Of a stretch of DNA of 64,000 nucleotides, positions 53,725 through 63,361 are shown piece by piece. How positions within the stretch are numbered: the first letter of the stretch is position 1; every line of letters starts with the position of its first letter. Under the pieces are notes generated by a model. The model made no database searches. It was not told the origin of the DNA and worked only from the letters and a program-made list of their open reading frames with translations. The DNA is from Streptomyces sp. AC550_RSS872. Lineage in GTDB: Bacteria > Actinomycetota > Actinomycetes > Streptomycetales > Streptomycetaceae. The stretch lies in the NCBI RefSeq assembly GCF_019049285.1, contig NZ_JAGMUL010000128.1, positions 124,001 to 188,000 of the forward strand, read 5' to 3'. A program made the position numbers and the translations under genes.

Positions 53725-53871
53725 AGCGCGCTCCTGTGCTCCGGAGTGCCCTTCGCGGACGCCAGGGCCTGTTCGCAGCTCGGCAGCAGGCCCCTCGAGG
53801 GCCTTCGCGCCGGCGTCCGCGACGTCGTTCGGCCCGATGGCGCCGGGGGCGAGCCCGATGCCCACACCGAC

Positions 53872-53957
53872 CGGTTGTCGCCGAGGTACATGACGAAGTC
53901 GTCGGCGGCGAGGTAGCCCCGGGCGATCAGCGCGGCGTGGGCTGGGCCCAGCGGGAG
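53872..53957 (-). pseudogene. Duplicated internal fragment of rmlA
   Basis: About 85 bases are nearly the same as positions 56024-56110 inside rmlA. They encode LGPAHAALIARGYLAADDF and VMYLGDN where rmlA has LGLAHAVLIARDYLADDDF and VMYLGDN. The flanks do not match rmlA. It is a stranded scrap of an rmlA gene between the ketoreductase and rmlB. Confidence 0.8.
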
Positions 53958-54264
53958 GCGGCGCCGAACGCGGCCGACTACTCGGCCGCCGTGGCATGGA
54001 CCGCCCACGCGCGGTCCCGCCGCCGTTCCGCCAGGGCGGGGGCCGCGATTCCCGCGAGATGGAGAATACGCGTGGGCCTGAATTCCTCGAGCACGCGATT
54101 CAGTCGAGGTGACATCAGCGGACATCAATTTACCGTGATCACCTTTGCAGGATTTTCCACCGTTTCCCGGTTCGTGGCGCCCGTATTCCTCAGGAGCCCG
54201 GATACGAGACCGGCCAGCCGGCCGCACGCTCCGGTGCCGAGCCAGCGTTGTGAAAGACGTCACA
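53958..54264. other. Gap between rmlA fragment and rmlB
   Basis: About 300 bases without a supported gene. The sequence includes A+T-richer patches. The ketoreductase gene's promoter, if separate, would lie in this stretch or the rmlA scrap. Confidence 0.35.
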
Positions 54265-55281
54265 TCACACCTCGGAATTCCGATCCGCCCTCTTCTTGAG
54301 CGGTTCCCACCAGTCCCGGTTGTCGCGGTACCAGGCGACAGTCTCGGCGAGTCCGCGGGCGAAGTCCTTGGTGGGCCGGTAGCCCAGGCCCGTGTGCAGC
54401 TTCGACCAGTCAAGGGCGTAGCGCCGGTCGTGGCCCTTGCGGTCCGCGACGTGCTCGACCATGTCCCAGCCCGTCCCACACGCCTGGAGCAGCAGGCCGG
54501 TCAGCTCCTTGTTGCTCAGCTGGGTGCCGCCGCCGATGTGGTAGATCTCGCCGGCGGTGCCGTGCTGCCGGACGCGTTCGATCCCCTGGATGTGGTCGTC
54601 GACGTGCAGCCAGTCCCGGACGTTGCCGCCGTCGCCGTAGAGCGGGATCTTCTGACCGTCCAGCAGGTTGGTGACGAACAGGGGGATGACCTTCTCGGGG
54701 AACTGGTGGGGCCCGTAGTTGTTCGAGCACCGGGTCACCCGGACGTCCAGGCCGTGGGTGCGGTGGTAGGCCAGGGCGAGCAGGTCGCTGGACGCCTTGG
54801 CCGCCGCGTACGGGGAGTTGGGGACGAGCGGCCAGTCCTCGGTCCAGGCACCGGAGTCGATCGAGCCGTACACCTCGTCGGTGGAGATGTGCACGAAGGC
54901 GCGGACACCGTGGCGCAGCGCCGCGTCCAGGAGCACCTGTGTGCCCACGACGTTGCTGGTCACGAACGCGGCGGAGCCGGTGATCGACCGGTCGACGTGA
55001 GTCTCGGCGGCGAAGTGCACGACCTGGTCGTGACCGGCCATGAGCTCGCCGACCAGCTCCGCGTCGCAGACGTCACCGTGTACGAAGGCGAGGCGGGCGT
55101 GGCCCGCGACCGCGTCGAGGTTGGTGAGCGACCCGGCGTAGGTGAGCTTGTCCAGGACCGTGAGGTGGACGTCGGCCGGTCCACCGGGGCCGAGGAGGGT
55201 GCGCACATAGTGCGAGCCGATGAACCCCGCGCCTCCGGTGACCAGGATGCGGGTGCCGGGTGCGGATGCCGGGGACGTCAT
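54265..55281 (-). CDS. rmlB: dTDP-glucose 4,6-dehydratase
   Basis: A 338-residue extended SDR making dTDP-4-keto-6-deoxyglucose from dTDP-glucose. The NAD motif is GGAGFIGSHY, the active-site STDEVYGS carries the Thr-Asp-Glu triad, and the YAAAKASSDLL segment carries the catalytic Tyr-x3-Lys. FAAETHVDRSI and NNYGPHQFPEK are typical of RmlB. The ATG overlaps the rmlA stop (ATGA), so the two are co-translated. The product feeds the DesI-type aminotransferase. The long open frame above the ATG is only an overlap with rmlA. Confidence 0.96.
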   Translation of the reverse strand: MTSPASAPGTRILVTGGAGFIGSHYVRTLLGPGGPADVHLTVLDKLTYAGSLTNLDAVAGHARLAFVHGDVCDAELVGELMAGHDQVVHFAAETHVDRSITGSAAFVTSNVVGTQVLLDAALRHGVRAFVHISTDEVYGSIDSGAWTEDWPLVPNSPYAAAKASSDLLALAYHRTHGLDVRVTRCSNNYGPHQFPEKVIPLFVTNLLDGQKIPLYGDGGNVRDWLHVDDHIQGIERVRQHGTAGEIYHIGGGTQLSNKELTGLLLQACGTGWDMVEHVADRKGHDRRYALDWSKLHTGLGYRPTKDFARGLAETVAWYRDNRDWWEPLKKRADRNSEV

Positions 55282-56345
55282 GACGGCATCTGCACACTGC
55301 CGTGGTCTCCGATGATCAGCCGGTGGGTGGCCGGCACCCGCGGCGCGAGGGTGACCTTCACGTTGCGGCCGATCAGCGAGGCTTCCACGCGGCGCACGCC
55401 CACGAAGGACGAGTCGCCCAGCACGATCGAGAACTCGATCTCGCTGTCGTGGATGAGGCAGTTCTCCGCGATGGACGTGGAGGGCCCTATGTAGGAGTTC
55501 TCCACGACCGTGCCGGGGCCGATGGTCACGGGACCTACGATGCGGGACCGGCGGACCTCCGCCCCGGCGCCTATGCGCACCCGGCCGATGATCTCGCTGT
55601 GCTCGTCGACGTGGCCCTCGACCCGGCTCTCCATCCGTTCCAGGAGCGTGCAGTTGACCTCCAGCATGTCCGCGACGTTCCCGGTGTCCTTCCAGTAGCC
55701 ACTGATCACCGTGGAGCGCACGTCGTGGCCCGCGTCGATGAGCCACTGGACGGCGTCGGTGATCTCCAGCTCGCCGCGCCCGGAGGGCGAGATGGCCCGG
55801 ACGGCCTCGTGCACGAGCGGGGTGAACAGGTACACCCCGGCCACGGCGAGGTCACTGGTGGGGTGCTGCGGCTTCTCCTCCAGCGCGGAGACCCGCCCGT
55901 CGTCGTCCAGGACCGCCACGCCGAAGGCCGAGGGGTTGGCGACCTTGGTGAGCAGAATGCGCGCGTCGGGGCGTTCCTCGCGGAACTCCTCGACCACGCC
56001 CGTGATGCCGTCGAAGACGAAGTTGTCGCCGAGGTACATGACGAAGTCGTCGTCGGCGAGGTAGTCCCGGGCGATCAGCACGGCGTGGGCGAGTCCCAGG
56101 GGCGCCTCCTGCCGCAGGTAGGTGACATCGAGACCGAAGTCCGAGCCGTCGCCGACGGCTTCGCGGATCTCCCGCTCGCTCTCACCGACGATGATGCCGG
56201 TCTCGGTGATCCCCGCGGCGGCCAGGGCCTCCAGCCCGTAGAAGAGAATGGGCTTGTTGGCCACGGGCACGAGTTGCTTGGCTGACGTGTGGGTGATGGG
56301 GCGCAGCCGCGTGCCCGATCCACCCGCCAGGACGAGAGCTTTCAT
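55278..56345 (-). CDS. rmlA: Glucose-1-phosphate thymidylyltransferase (long form)
   Basis: A 355-residue nucleotidyltransferase making dTDP-glucose, first step of deoxysugar synthesis. The signature is LAGGSGTRLRPIT, followed by PVANKPILFY, YLGDNFV and SALEEKPQHP. The C-terminal 100 residues form hexapeptide-like repeats (EIIGRVRIGAGAEVRRS, VTIGPGTVVENSYIG). This is the long StrD/DesIII type typical of antibiotic clusters rather than the shorter housekeeping RmlA. It is followed by rmlB with a 4-base overlap and preceded by a gutted KASIII gene. A scrap of a second copy remains at 53.9 kb. Confidence 0.96.
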   Translation of the reverse strand: MKALVLAGGSGTRLRPITHTSAKQLVPVANKPILFYGLEALAAAGITETGIIVGESEREIREAVGDGSDFGLDVTYLRQEAPLGLAHAVLIARDYLADDDFVMYLGDNFVFDGITGVVEEFREERPDARILLTKVANPSAFGVAVLDDDGRVSALEEKPQHPTSDLAVAGVYLFTPLVHEAVRAISPSGRGELEITDAVQWLIDAGHDVRSTVISGYWKDTGNVADMLEVNCTLLERMESRVEGHVDEHSEIIGRVRIGAGAEVRRSRIVGPVTIGPGTVVENSYIGPSTSIAENCLIHDSEIEFSIVLGDSSFVGVRRVEASLIGRNVKVTLAPRVPATHRLIIGDHGSVQMPS

Positions 56346-56352
56346 GGCGTCC

Positions 56353-56808
56353 TCACAGCTCCCACGCGCCGTCGGCGCCGCAGTGGCCGAAGTCCCGACC
56401 CCACTGCCAGGTCGGCTTCTCCAAAGTCAACCCGGGCACGGCCATGCCGCGCTGTTCCACGATCTCCCGGGGATTGGGTCATGTACGCGACCCGGGCCAG
56501 GTCCGCAAGCTCGATGATGCCCGCCTCGTCCGCGGCCCGGCGGGCCACATCCTGCGTGTGCTCCGGCATCTTCATCAGCGTCATCGCCTCCTTCGGCGGG
56601 TTCCCGCGGCAGTGCTGGAACCGGGCACCGAACTGGCGGCTCTCAGCGCCATCTCCTGCGCCGGCATCTCACCGGCCACGGCGCCGCCGTGTTCGTGCGG
56701 CTCGATCTCGTCGGCGGAGTAGGGGCCCTGCGCGACCGTGCTAGCCACGGTCACCGTGGGAGGGAAATAGGACCCGAGGCCATCGATGAACATGTCTGCT
56801 GTACGCAT
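56353..56808 (-). pseudogene. KASIII-like ketosynthase with central deletion
   Basis: The N-terminal part reads MFIDGLGSYFPPTVTV and continues to about residue 60. After a jump in frame, the C-terminal part has MTLMKMPEHTQDVARRAADEAG and ends WQWGRDFGHCGADGAWEL. This is the beginning and end of a KASIII-related acyltransferase/ketosynthase of the type found in antibiotic clusters. The middle, with the catalytic Cys-His-Asn, is gone. Its stop is eight bases upstream of the rmlA start, so it was once the first gene of that operon. Confidence 0.6.
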
Positions 56809-57371
56809 GAAAACCGCTCCTGAAACCGCGTGTTCCCGGCTTCCCAGGGACAGTGGCTATTCGGTCCGGTGAACGGATGACGTGGCTGGAAGGGGGGCGA
56901 CGATCGCATCGTGACGCAGAGGCCGGTTACGGCGTTCGGCCGCAGTATTCCGGACCGCTACCGGCACCGGATGGTGCGGGAGAAATGTGCCGTGCTCCGG
57001 GTGCGGTACGCGATCACCGTAGCAGGAGACGGCCCAATTCAGCGCCGGGCGGCAAGGGAGTAGGAGCCGCGTGACACGAGACGGGAAAGGCGCCGGACCG
57101 ACTGGAGAATTCCCCGGTCGACCCGACCTCAAGCGGATCGCGCGGGTGATGCGCAGTATCGTCCTGGCAGGCGTGCGGCTGTGTCGCCGGCACCGCACCA
57201 CTGCGGCGGACCCGGCCGCGGCGAACGCCCCGGACTTCGTTGGACGACTGTCCGCCCCGCGAACTCCTCGTCGGTACCGGACAGTTCATGGTGACGTGTT
57301 CGCCTTGAGCGGGGCCTTCGACCTCCCCCGACCCGGGGTGGCGGCCGAGGGCCCGTCTCGTGTGCCCGTGC
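56809..57371. other. Spacer between KASIII remnant and carrier-protein gene
   Basis: About 560 bases with no recognisable coding sequence on either strand. Frames are short and of unusual composition. It should contain the promoter that drives the KASIII remnant and rmlA/rmlB, and the end of the adenylase/carrier transcript. I see no clear hairpin. Confidence 0.35.
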
Positions 57372-57632
57372 CTACTGGACCTGTGCGCCGGACAGCTCAC
57401 ACACGATGGCCCAGAGCTTCTCCGGGGTGGCGAACGACTGTGGCTGCACCAGGTCGTCGGGGATGGAGATCCCGTAGGCGTCCTCAATGCTCAGCATCAG
57501 TTGCACCATGGCCAGGGAATCCAGTCCGTGATCGGCGGTGGACAGGTCGGGCAGCAGGGGGTCGCCGGGGTCGAGCAGACGCAACGCATCGCGCATCAAG
57601 GACTCGAACCGCGCATCCCAGAGTGGTGTCAT
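57372..57632 (-). CDS. Discrete acyl/peptidyl carrier protein
   Basis: An 86-residue free carrier protein with the phosphopantetheine-attachment serine in HGLDSLAMVQLML (near residue 37) and a PDDLVQPQSFATPEKLW second half. It is 47 bases downstream of the adenylating-enzyme gene and would be its natural loading partner. The condensation enzyme at 49-51 kb or the transglutaminase-fold protein could then take its acyl group. A short AAAGGTGAG box precedes the ATG. Confidence 0.9.
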   Translation of the reverse strand: MTPLWDARFESLMRDALRLLDPGDPLLPDLSTADHGLDSLAMVQLMLSIEDAYGISIPDDLVQPQSFATPEKLWAIVCELSGAQVQ

Positions 57633-57679
57633 ATCTTGTTGCTCACCTTTCGTGATCGTCGGGGGAAACAATGGGGCGC

Positions 57680-59359
57680 TCAGCCGGCCGTGACCGGTTC
57701 GAGGCCGGCGACAGCGCGGTAGTCGGTCTTCCCGTTGCGCGTCAGGGGCAGTTTCGTCAGTCTCACCCAGTGGGTGGGCAGGGGCGTTGGCAGACTCTCG
57801 CCGAGGAACTTCTCGAGCTCCTTGGGGGTGACGTCGTCGGCAGGGACGTAGTGAACCCTCAGCCGATGCGATTCCTCTACGGCCTCGACGGTGACCGCGC
57901 ACTCCGCCACGGAGGGGTGCCGCCGGAGTACCGACTCGACCTCGTCCAGCTCGACCCGCACACCCCGGATCTTGACCTGTCGGTCCACCCTGCCGACGTA
58001 GTACAGGACGCCGTCTTCAACGTACGCCAGGTCACCCGTGCGATAGAGCCTCCGGGTGGGCGAGCCGGGGTCGACGTCGTCGTGGAAGAAGGCGGCGGTC
58101 CGAGCCGCCGCTCCAGCGTCGACGTACCCGGCACCGACCGGCAGCCCTCCGACGAACAACTCCCCCACCTCCCCGGGGGAGGCCGGACGCCAGGCCGATT
58201 CCTCCTCAACGAACACATGGAGAGCCGTGTTGGCGACGGGCCGTCCCACAGGCAGCCGAGCACGCTGCGTGTCGGCGTGCCGCACCACGTGCTGGGCCAC
58301 GTCGTCTGAGCATTCGCTCATGCCGTACGCGTTCATCAACCGGGCGCCGGGCAAGGTGCCGAGTACACCCGCGGCAAGGTGTGGACGCAGCTCCTCGCCG
58401 GTCGCGATCAACCATCGGAGTCTCGGCAACGGGTCGTCGGCGTCCTGCCTGCGGAGCTCGTCCACGACGAGGGCGATCATCGTGGGCACCATTTGGGCCA
58501 TCGTCACCCGGTGCTCGTCGAGTGCCTTCAGCAACCGGCGCGGGTACACCGTCGTGAAGTCGTCGATGACAGCCACCGCCGCGCCCGCCGACAGAGCCGC
58601 CAGCATCTGCCACACGGACACGACGTACGTCGGCGGCGCGGTGAAGGCCACCACGTCGTCGGAGACGATGCCGAGCGTCTCGACCATGTGACGGAGGTGG
58701 TTCGCCATGCCCTGGTGCTCGACGACGGCGCCTTTGGGCGTGCCCGTGCTGCCCGACGTGTAGATGATGTATCGGGCCTGGCGGTCTGCGTCGTGCGGCC
58801 GGCCCCGGGGAGCCGGGGACGGCTCCAGCGCTGCCGCCCGCGCCATCTCCAGGAGTTCGACATCCGTCTCGGCAACGGCCCGGGCCAGCGTCGGCTCGGG
58901 TGCCCAGGAGCCCGTTCCCACCCTGCCGTCGTGCACGAGGACGTACGCACATTGCGTCTGGCTGAAGATGCGGACCAGGCGATCCGTCGGCCAGGTCGGG
59001 TCCACCGGGACATAGGTGGCGCCGAGGCTCTCCAGAGCCAGGAAGGCGACGGCACTGTTCAGGCCCCGGGGCCCCGACACGGCGACCCGATCGCCGGGTG
59101 CGCAAGCTCGCTCCAGCAGAAGAGTGCGCAACCGGGCCACTGCTTCGTGTAGTTGCCGGTACGTCGTCCTGGTGCCGCCTTCGATGAAGGCCATCTGATC
59201 GGGCCTGTCGCGGGCATGGGCGTGAACGGCGTCGGACACCAACGGTGCCGGTCGCGGCACCGGGCCGGGGCGGACCAGGGCCCGGCCGGCCGCGGTGGCA
59301 GTCACGTCGGGCGACATCGCGAGCTGTGCCGGGGCTGCTTCCTGTGCGTGACTGGTCAT
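57680..59359 (-). CDS. Stand-alone adenylating enzyme, non-alpha-amino-acid type
   Basis: A 559-residue free adenylation enzyme. ATP motifs are complete: YTSGSTGTPKG, the YGMSECSDD segment in place of YGPTET, YRTGDLA, and NGKTD with the catalytic lysine. I read the pocket as VVWQITADDK. The Asp that normally binds the alpha-amino group is Val, so the substrate is unlikely to be an ordinary alpha-amino acid. A carboxylic acid, or an amino acid with the amine elsewhere, fits better. The downstream carrier protein is its likely partner. I use the ATG at 59359 (AAGGGGG upstream) instead of one six codons earlier. Confidence 0.9.
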   Translation of the reverse strand: MTSHAQEAAPAQLAMSPDVTATAAGRALVRPGPVPRPAPLVSDAVHAHARDRPDQMAFIEGGTRTTYRQLHEAVARLRTLLLERACAPGDRVAVSGPRGLNSAVAFLALESLGATYVPVDPTWPTDRLVRIFSQTQCAYVLVHDGRVGTGSWAPEPTLARAVAETDVELLEMARAAALEPSPAPRGRPHDADRQARYIIYTSGSTGTPKGAVVEHQGMANHLRHMVETLGIVSDDVVAFTAPPTYVVSVWQMLAALSAGAAVAVIDDFTTVYPRRLLKALDEHRVTMAQMVPTMIALVVDELRRQDADDPLPRLRWLIATGEELRPHLAAGVLGTLPGARLMNAYGMSECSDDVAQHVVRHADTQRARLPVGRPVANTALHVFVEEESAWRPASPGEVGELFVGGLPVGAGYVDAGAAARTAAFFHDDVDPGSPTRRLYRTGDLAYVEDGVLYYVGRVDRQVKIRGVRVELDEVESVLRRHPSVAECAVTVEAVEESHRLRVHYVPADDVTPKELEKFLGESLPTPLPTHWVRLTKLPLTRNGKTDYRAVAGLEPVTAG

Positions 59360-59504
59360 GGAATCCCCCTTCTGCATAGGTTCCGTAAAAGGCGGACCGG
59401 TTCGGAGAGCAGGCTGGAGTACAACTCCTGGAAGGCGTCGGTGAAGGACCCGCTGTAGAGGTGGGGTGCGGGTCCGCGGAAGGGACTTCTGCGATCAAGC
59501 GGTG

Positions 59505-59690
59505 AGGCAGTGTCCTGCCTGGCAGCGGGCTTGATGGTGCCGTGCGCCCGCTCGATCACGCCCGTGGCGATCGGCCACCTCCTGGCCAGCGCCGCCAGGT
59601 AGTCCCGGTAGGGCCTCTTGCCCTTCGGGTAGTTCACCGCCTCCGTGATCGGCTTGCGCTGACCGCCCGTCAGTCCGGCCTCGTCGGCCC
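59505..59690 (-). pseudogene. ISKra4-like transposase C-terminal remnant (copy 2)
   Basis: The minus strand reads KPITEAVNYPKGKRPY then ALARRWPIATGVIERAHGT, the conserved tail of an ISKra4-type transposase (WPIATGVIEGA in intact ones). It is almost the same as the remnant at 47454-47560 and lies in the same orientation. Confidence 0.65.
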
Positions 59691-60300
59691 TGTCCGATCT
59701 CGGCCGGCGTCTTATCCAGTCGCCCGGACGGGATGCCCAACAGCGCCGCACGACGGCGAAATTCCAGTAGCCGGCACACGATCACACACCAGCGCGCGCC
59801 ATGGCAAACACCTGCGCCACGTCGCCGACACCCCTTATCCGGCTCGTCGACCTTCGAGTTGAGGCCGGAACGGAAAACCCAGCGGTGTGCAAGTAGAGAA
59901 TCTGCGCAGTTGCACATGACCGCCTGCCTCATCAAGGTCCATTCAGCAGCGGGCCGTCTGCCCCAGCAAGGCCCGCAGCAGCGTGGTTGCCCACCTCGGA
60001 TCCATGCGAACCTTGCCAGGACACGCCAGCCGGTGATCACCGCCGGGTCGGCGTCGGTGCCACCCCCTTGAGGCATGCCGTGCGCGCCGAACCGTAAGCA
60101 AATCGAGGAGCTATTTATCGACGGCTCCCCGACTGGGGCGAGCCACACACATGAACGAGTGAGGCTAGACTTCCGCACCCAGATAAACATCGAGGCATAC
60201 ACGGCCGGCGTAGGTAGCGACGCCAGCGATGGGAAACGAGGCTGCCTGGCGCACCGTCATGTTCGATGAGCAGTATTTGACAATGGAGGGGGAGTTCGCT
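59691..60300. other. Spacer before the transglutaminase-fold gene
   Basis: No intact gene. The first part continues IS debris. The last 200 bases are less GC-rich and should hold the promoter of the plus-strand gene. A GGAGGGGG ribosome binding site sits just before the GTG at 60301. Confidence 0.4.
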
Positions 60301-61248
60301 GTGCGGCCCGCCATCAATGCCGCTGAGGCGGTTCAGAAGCTGCTGCGCATACCGTCTGCATACCGGCAGTTCAGTGTCGGCGCCGACATTGCCCACAAGC
60401 AGTACGGGGTGAATGAGGAGCTGCTCGAGGAGCTGCTCGATCTAGGTTTGCCACACACGGGATCCTCCACCAAGATAACGTTCGATCCGCTCGACCTGGA
60501 GAACCTCTCCATTGACTTGCGTCTACCAACTGTCTACTGGCGGTCGAATCGGTGGTGGTCAAAGTATCTCGGTGAGGTCAAACAGTCGGCTGGCGGTCTG
60601 GAACTCCGGTTCACCGCCACTTGCCCGCAGCCTGGGCATGAAGGGGACTGCGCCTTCACATTGATCCCCCGGCCCGAGGGCGCTTCCTTGACACCGCCGC
60701 AACGGCACGGTGACTCTGCGGTCTTCTGCATTCGGGTGGATTCTCCGGTCGGGTTTCACGATTTCGGCAACTCGATAGACCCAGTGATAGCAGAGGCTCG
60801 GACTCTGGAATTCCATAAGTTCCGGAAAGATCTTTCGTACGACACCGGGTTCGTAAGGGAAACGCGTCTCGCCAACTGCCTTTCTGCTGCGTTCTATCTC
60901 GTCGAGGTGGCGTGCAATAATGGCCTGGTTGCCCGTCCCGCGGCCGGGCTACTAATGGCACCGCCGCTGTCCGCCTGGCACGCGTGGATTGAGTTTCCGA
61001 TTGACGGATCTTGGACTGCGGCCGATCCCTTCTTCCTGAATACCCTGCAGTGCTGGGGGGTGATCGATCCAGTGGAGTGGCCTTTGTCGGTCTCACCCGG
61101 GCCGGCCTTCTTCCACCTCGACGCCACCGACTCGCTTAACTCACCGCTCGTCCTGCACGGGAACATCCCCGCCGACTGCAGTATGACGGTGAGCCGCCAA
61201 GGCTCACCCGTTCTTGCGGTGGGGCCGAAGCGGCTGGGCTGGATGTAA
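60301..61248 (+). CDS. Transglutaminase-fold protein
   Basis: A 315-residue protein with the Cys-His-Asp triad of the transglutaminase-like superfamily: Cys in RLANCLSAAFYLVEVA, His in SAWHAWIEF, and Asp in WTAADPFF, with the usual spacing. In biosynthetic clusters such enzymes (for example AdmF of andrimid) form amide bonds with carrier-bound acyl groups. Others are proteases or have unknown roles. The first 150 residues match nothing I know. I chose the GTG at 60301 for its strong GGAGGGGG box. An ATG at 60229 would add 24 residues. It is the only plus-strand gene in this region and is less GC-rich than most. Confidence 0.65.
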   Translation: MRPAINAAEAVQKLLRIPSAYRQFSVGADIAHKQYGVNEELLEELLDLGLPHTGSSTKITFDPLDLENLSIDLRLPTVYWRSNRWWSKYLGEVKQSAGGLELRFTATCPQPGHEGDCAFTLIPRPEGASLTPPQRHGDSAVFCIRVDSPVGFHDFGNSIDPVIAEARTLEFHKFRKDLSYDTGFVRETRLANCLSAAFYLVEVACNNGLVARPAAGLLMAPPLSAWHAWIEFPIDGSWTAADPFFLNTLQCWGVIDPVEWPLSVSPGPAFFHLDATDSLNSPLVLHGNIPADCSMTVSRQGSPVLAVGPKRLGWM

Positions 61249-61429
61249 TGCCCAAGCCCATTGAAATCGAGGAACCGCCTCGGGCCGGATAGAAGCACGG
61301 GCAGTCGCTTCGCGTCCTCGGGGCGGGTGCGCAGGTGCTGGCGCCGTGCGGCAACGACGCGGGGGCTGGGCCCCGTCCAACACGGTGCGAGGGATTTGGC
61401 GGTGACCATGGCCGCGGTGGAGCGCTGAA

Positions 61430-61790
61430 GGGAGCCTTCCAGGTGCCGGCCCCGTGGGTACGGGCGGCGCGTTCGGCCACGGTGGCCGGTAGGACGTCCG
61501 CATCGGTGCGTGGGACCGGGCCGGCGTGGTGGACGGCGAAGACGGTCGCCATCCGCCGACCGGACGGGATCATGTGCACGCCGGTCGCGTCGCAGCTGAG
61601 CACCAGCAGCCGGTCTCCCTCGTTGCCGACGGCCGGGCGGGGACGGACACGTCCTGGCGGCAGAAGGCCGGGATGTGGGCGGCGATGCGACACGCGATGT
61701 CCATCAGCTGCCGAGCACCGAGCCGCTGCATCGGCTGCAATGGGATGTCGGATGGCAGCCTTCCGACGGGGCGCGCGTCATGCTTCACCG
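61430..61790 (-). pseudogene. ISKra4-like transposase internal remnant
   Basis: One minus-strand frame has GARQLMDIACRIAAHIPAF. The adjoining frame continues with LLVLSCDATGVHMIP, RMATVFAVHHAGPVPRTDAD and VLP. These match the catalytic-domain start of ISKra4-type transposases (LVLSCDGKGVVM in intact ones). The frame is broken, and both ends are missing. With the two C-terminal tails at 47 and 59 kb it suggests repeated hits by one IS family. Confidence 0.65.
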
Positions 61791-62009
61791 GAGACGCAAA
61801 ACAGTTGTGGAGAGCCGGATGACCGAGAAACCGTCATGTCCGGTTCGGCGGGAGATCGCGCGGAAACAACATTCGCACTTACGGCGAGCACCTCTCCGCG
61901 CGGCCGACCCAACCGGTTGGATCCACATTGCCTCGATCGACAGCCTCGCCAGGTGCATAGCCCGCTTCCGCTCAAGGCCGGGATCGATATGGACGTGGCA
62001 ATGTCCTAA
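61791..62009. other. Spacer before the DesI-type gene stop
   Basis: About 220 bases of apparently decayed DNA with no gene or repeat that I can support. Confidence 0.3.
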
Positions 62010-63221
62010 TCAGGGCGTCACCATGGATTCCACCCGCTCGTTGACCCTGTGGGTTACCTCGTGCCCCCGCTCCAGGGTGAACCGTACGATGTCGCAGACC
62101 CGGCGGATGTCCTCGCGGGAGACGGTGGGTCCGGTGGGCAAGGCGAGTACCTTCTGCGCCAGCTGCTCGGTGTGCGGCAGGGTGACCGGCTGCTCCGAGC
62201 GGTAGGGCTCCATCTCGTGGCATCCAGGGGAGAAGTACCGCTGGCACATCACCTTCTCCGACTTGAGCACGTCGTCCAGCAAGTCTCGGTGGACTCCGGT
62301 CACCGCGGCGTCGATTTCCACGATCAGGTAATGGTAGTTATTGCGCTCGGCAGGGTTGAAGTCGACGATCTTCAGCCCGGCGAGGCCAGCAAGCTCCGAT
62401 TGATAGCTGTCGTAGTTGGCCTTGTTCTGACAAACCGTTTCCTCGAAGGCATCGAGTGAGGTCAGGCCCATCGCGGCGGCAGCCTCGGTCATCTTCCCGT
62501 TGATGCCCGCCTCCGTCGACACGCGCCCCTGCGCGAATCCGAAGTTGTGTATTGCGCGGATACGCTTGGCCAGCTCCTCGTCATCGGTCACCACCGCGCC
62601 GCCCTCGAACGAGTTGACCACCTTGGTGGCGTGAAAGCTGAACACCTCCGCCTGCCCGAACCCACCGATCGGCAGTCCTCCCGATGTGCAGCCGAGGCCG
62701 TGTGCGGCATCGTAGAACAGCTTGACGTCGTGGGCGGCCGCGACCTTCGCAAACTGGTCGACCGCGCAGGGACGGCCCCACAGGTGGACCGGGACGATAG
62801 CACTGGTGCGGGGGGTTATCGCCGCCTCGACCAGTGCGGGGTCCATGCAGCCGGTAGTCGGGTCAATGTCACAGAAGACCGGTGTCAGGCCCAGCCAGCG
62901 GAACGCGTGGGCAGTCGCCGGGAAAGTCAGCGACGGCATGATGATCTCGCCGGACAAATCCGCGGCGCGAGCCAGGAGTTGTAGGGCAGTGGTCGCATTG
63001 CAGGTCGACACGCAATACCGGACTCCGGCCAGCTCTGCTACTCGCTGCTCGAACTCCCGCGCCAGCGGTCCGCCGTTGGTGAGCCACTGGTGGTCCAGCG
63101 CCCAGTTCACGCGATCGAAGAATCGAGCTCGGTCACCGACGTTGGGCCGCCCCACGAAAAGCGTTTGCAGGAATGCCGAAGAACCGCCGAATATGGCGAG
63201 GTCGCCTATATTCCGTTTCAT
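62010..63221 (-). CDS. desI: DesI-type dTDP-4-keto-6-deoxyglucose aminotransferase
   Basis: A 403-residue DegT/DnrJ/EryC1-family PLP sugar aminotransferase. It begins MKRNIGDLAIFGGSSAF like DesI and has YCVSTCNATTALQLL (phosphate site), DAAHGLGC (the Asp on the ring nitrogen) and the cofactor lysine in FHATKVVNSFEGGAV. In the desosamine pathway DesI puts an amine on C4 of dTDP-4-keto-6-deoxyglucose, giving the substrate of DesII, which is also in this window. I chose the ATG at 63221 because GGGAGG lies seven bases upstream. An earlier in-frame ATG at 63248 has no such box. It is separated from the rest of the sugar genes by IS remnants. Confidence 0.9.
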   Translation of the reverse strand: MKRNIGDLAIFGGSSAFLQTLFVGRPNVGDRARFFDRVNWALDHQWLTNGGPLAREFEQRVAELAGVRYCVSTCNATTALQLLARAADLSGEIIMPSLTFPATAHAFRWLGLTPVFCDIDPTTGCMDPALVEAAITPRTSAIVPVHLWGRPCAVDQFAKVAAAHDVKLFYDAAHGLGCTSGGLPIGGFGQAEVFSFHATKVVNSFEGGAVVTDDEELAKRIRAIHNFGFAQGRVSTEAGINGKMTEAAAAMGLTSLDAFEETVCQNKANYDSYQSELAGLAGLKIVDFNPAERNNYHYLIVEIDAAVTGVHRDLLDDVLKSEKVMCQRYFSPGCHEMEPYRSEQPVTLPHTEQLAQKVLALPTGPTVSREDIRRVCDIVRFTLERGHEVTHRVNERVESMVTP

Positions 63222-63361
63222 AGTCATGCCTCCCGGTATATCCGACAAGATGGGCGACCCCGTCCATCAGCGCGCCTGGAGCATGCCGATGAGGACGAAG
63301 CCGAGGCAGGACGGCCGGGTACGGAGCCGGCCGTCCACGGGGGTACTCAGGACCGTTTCGC

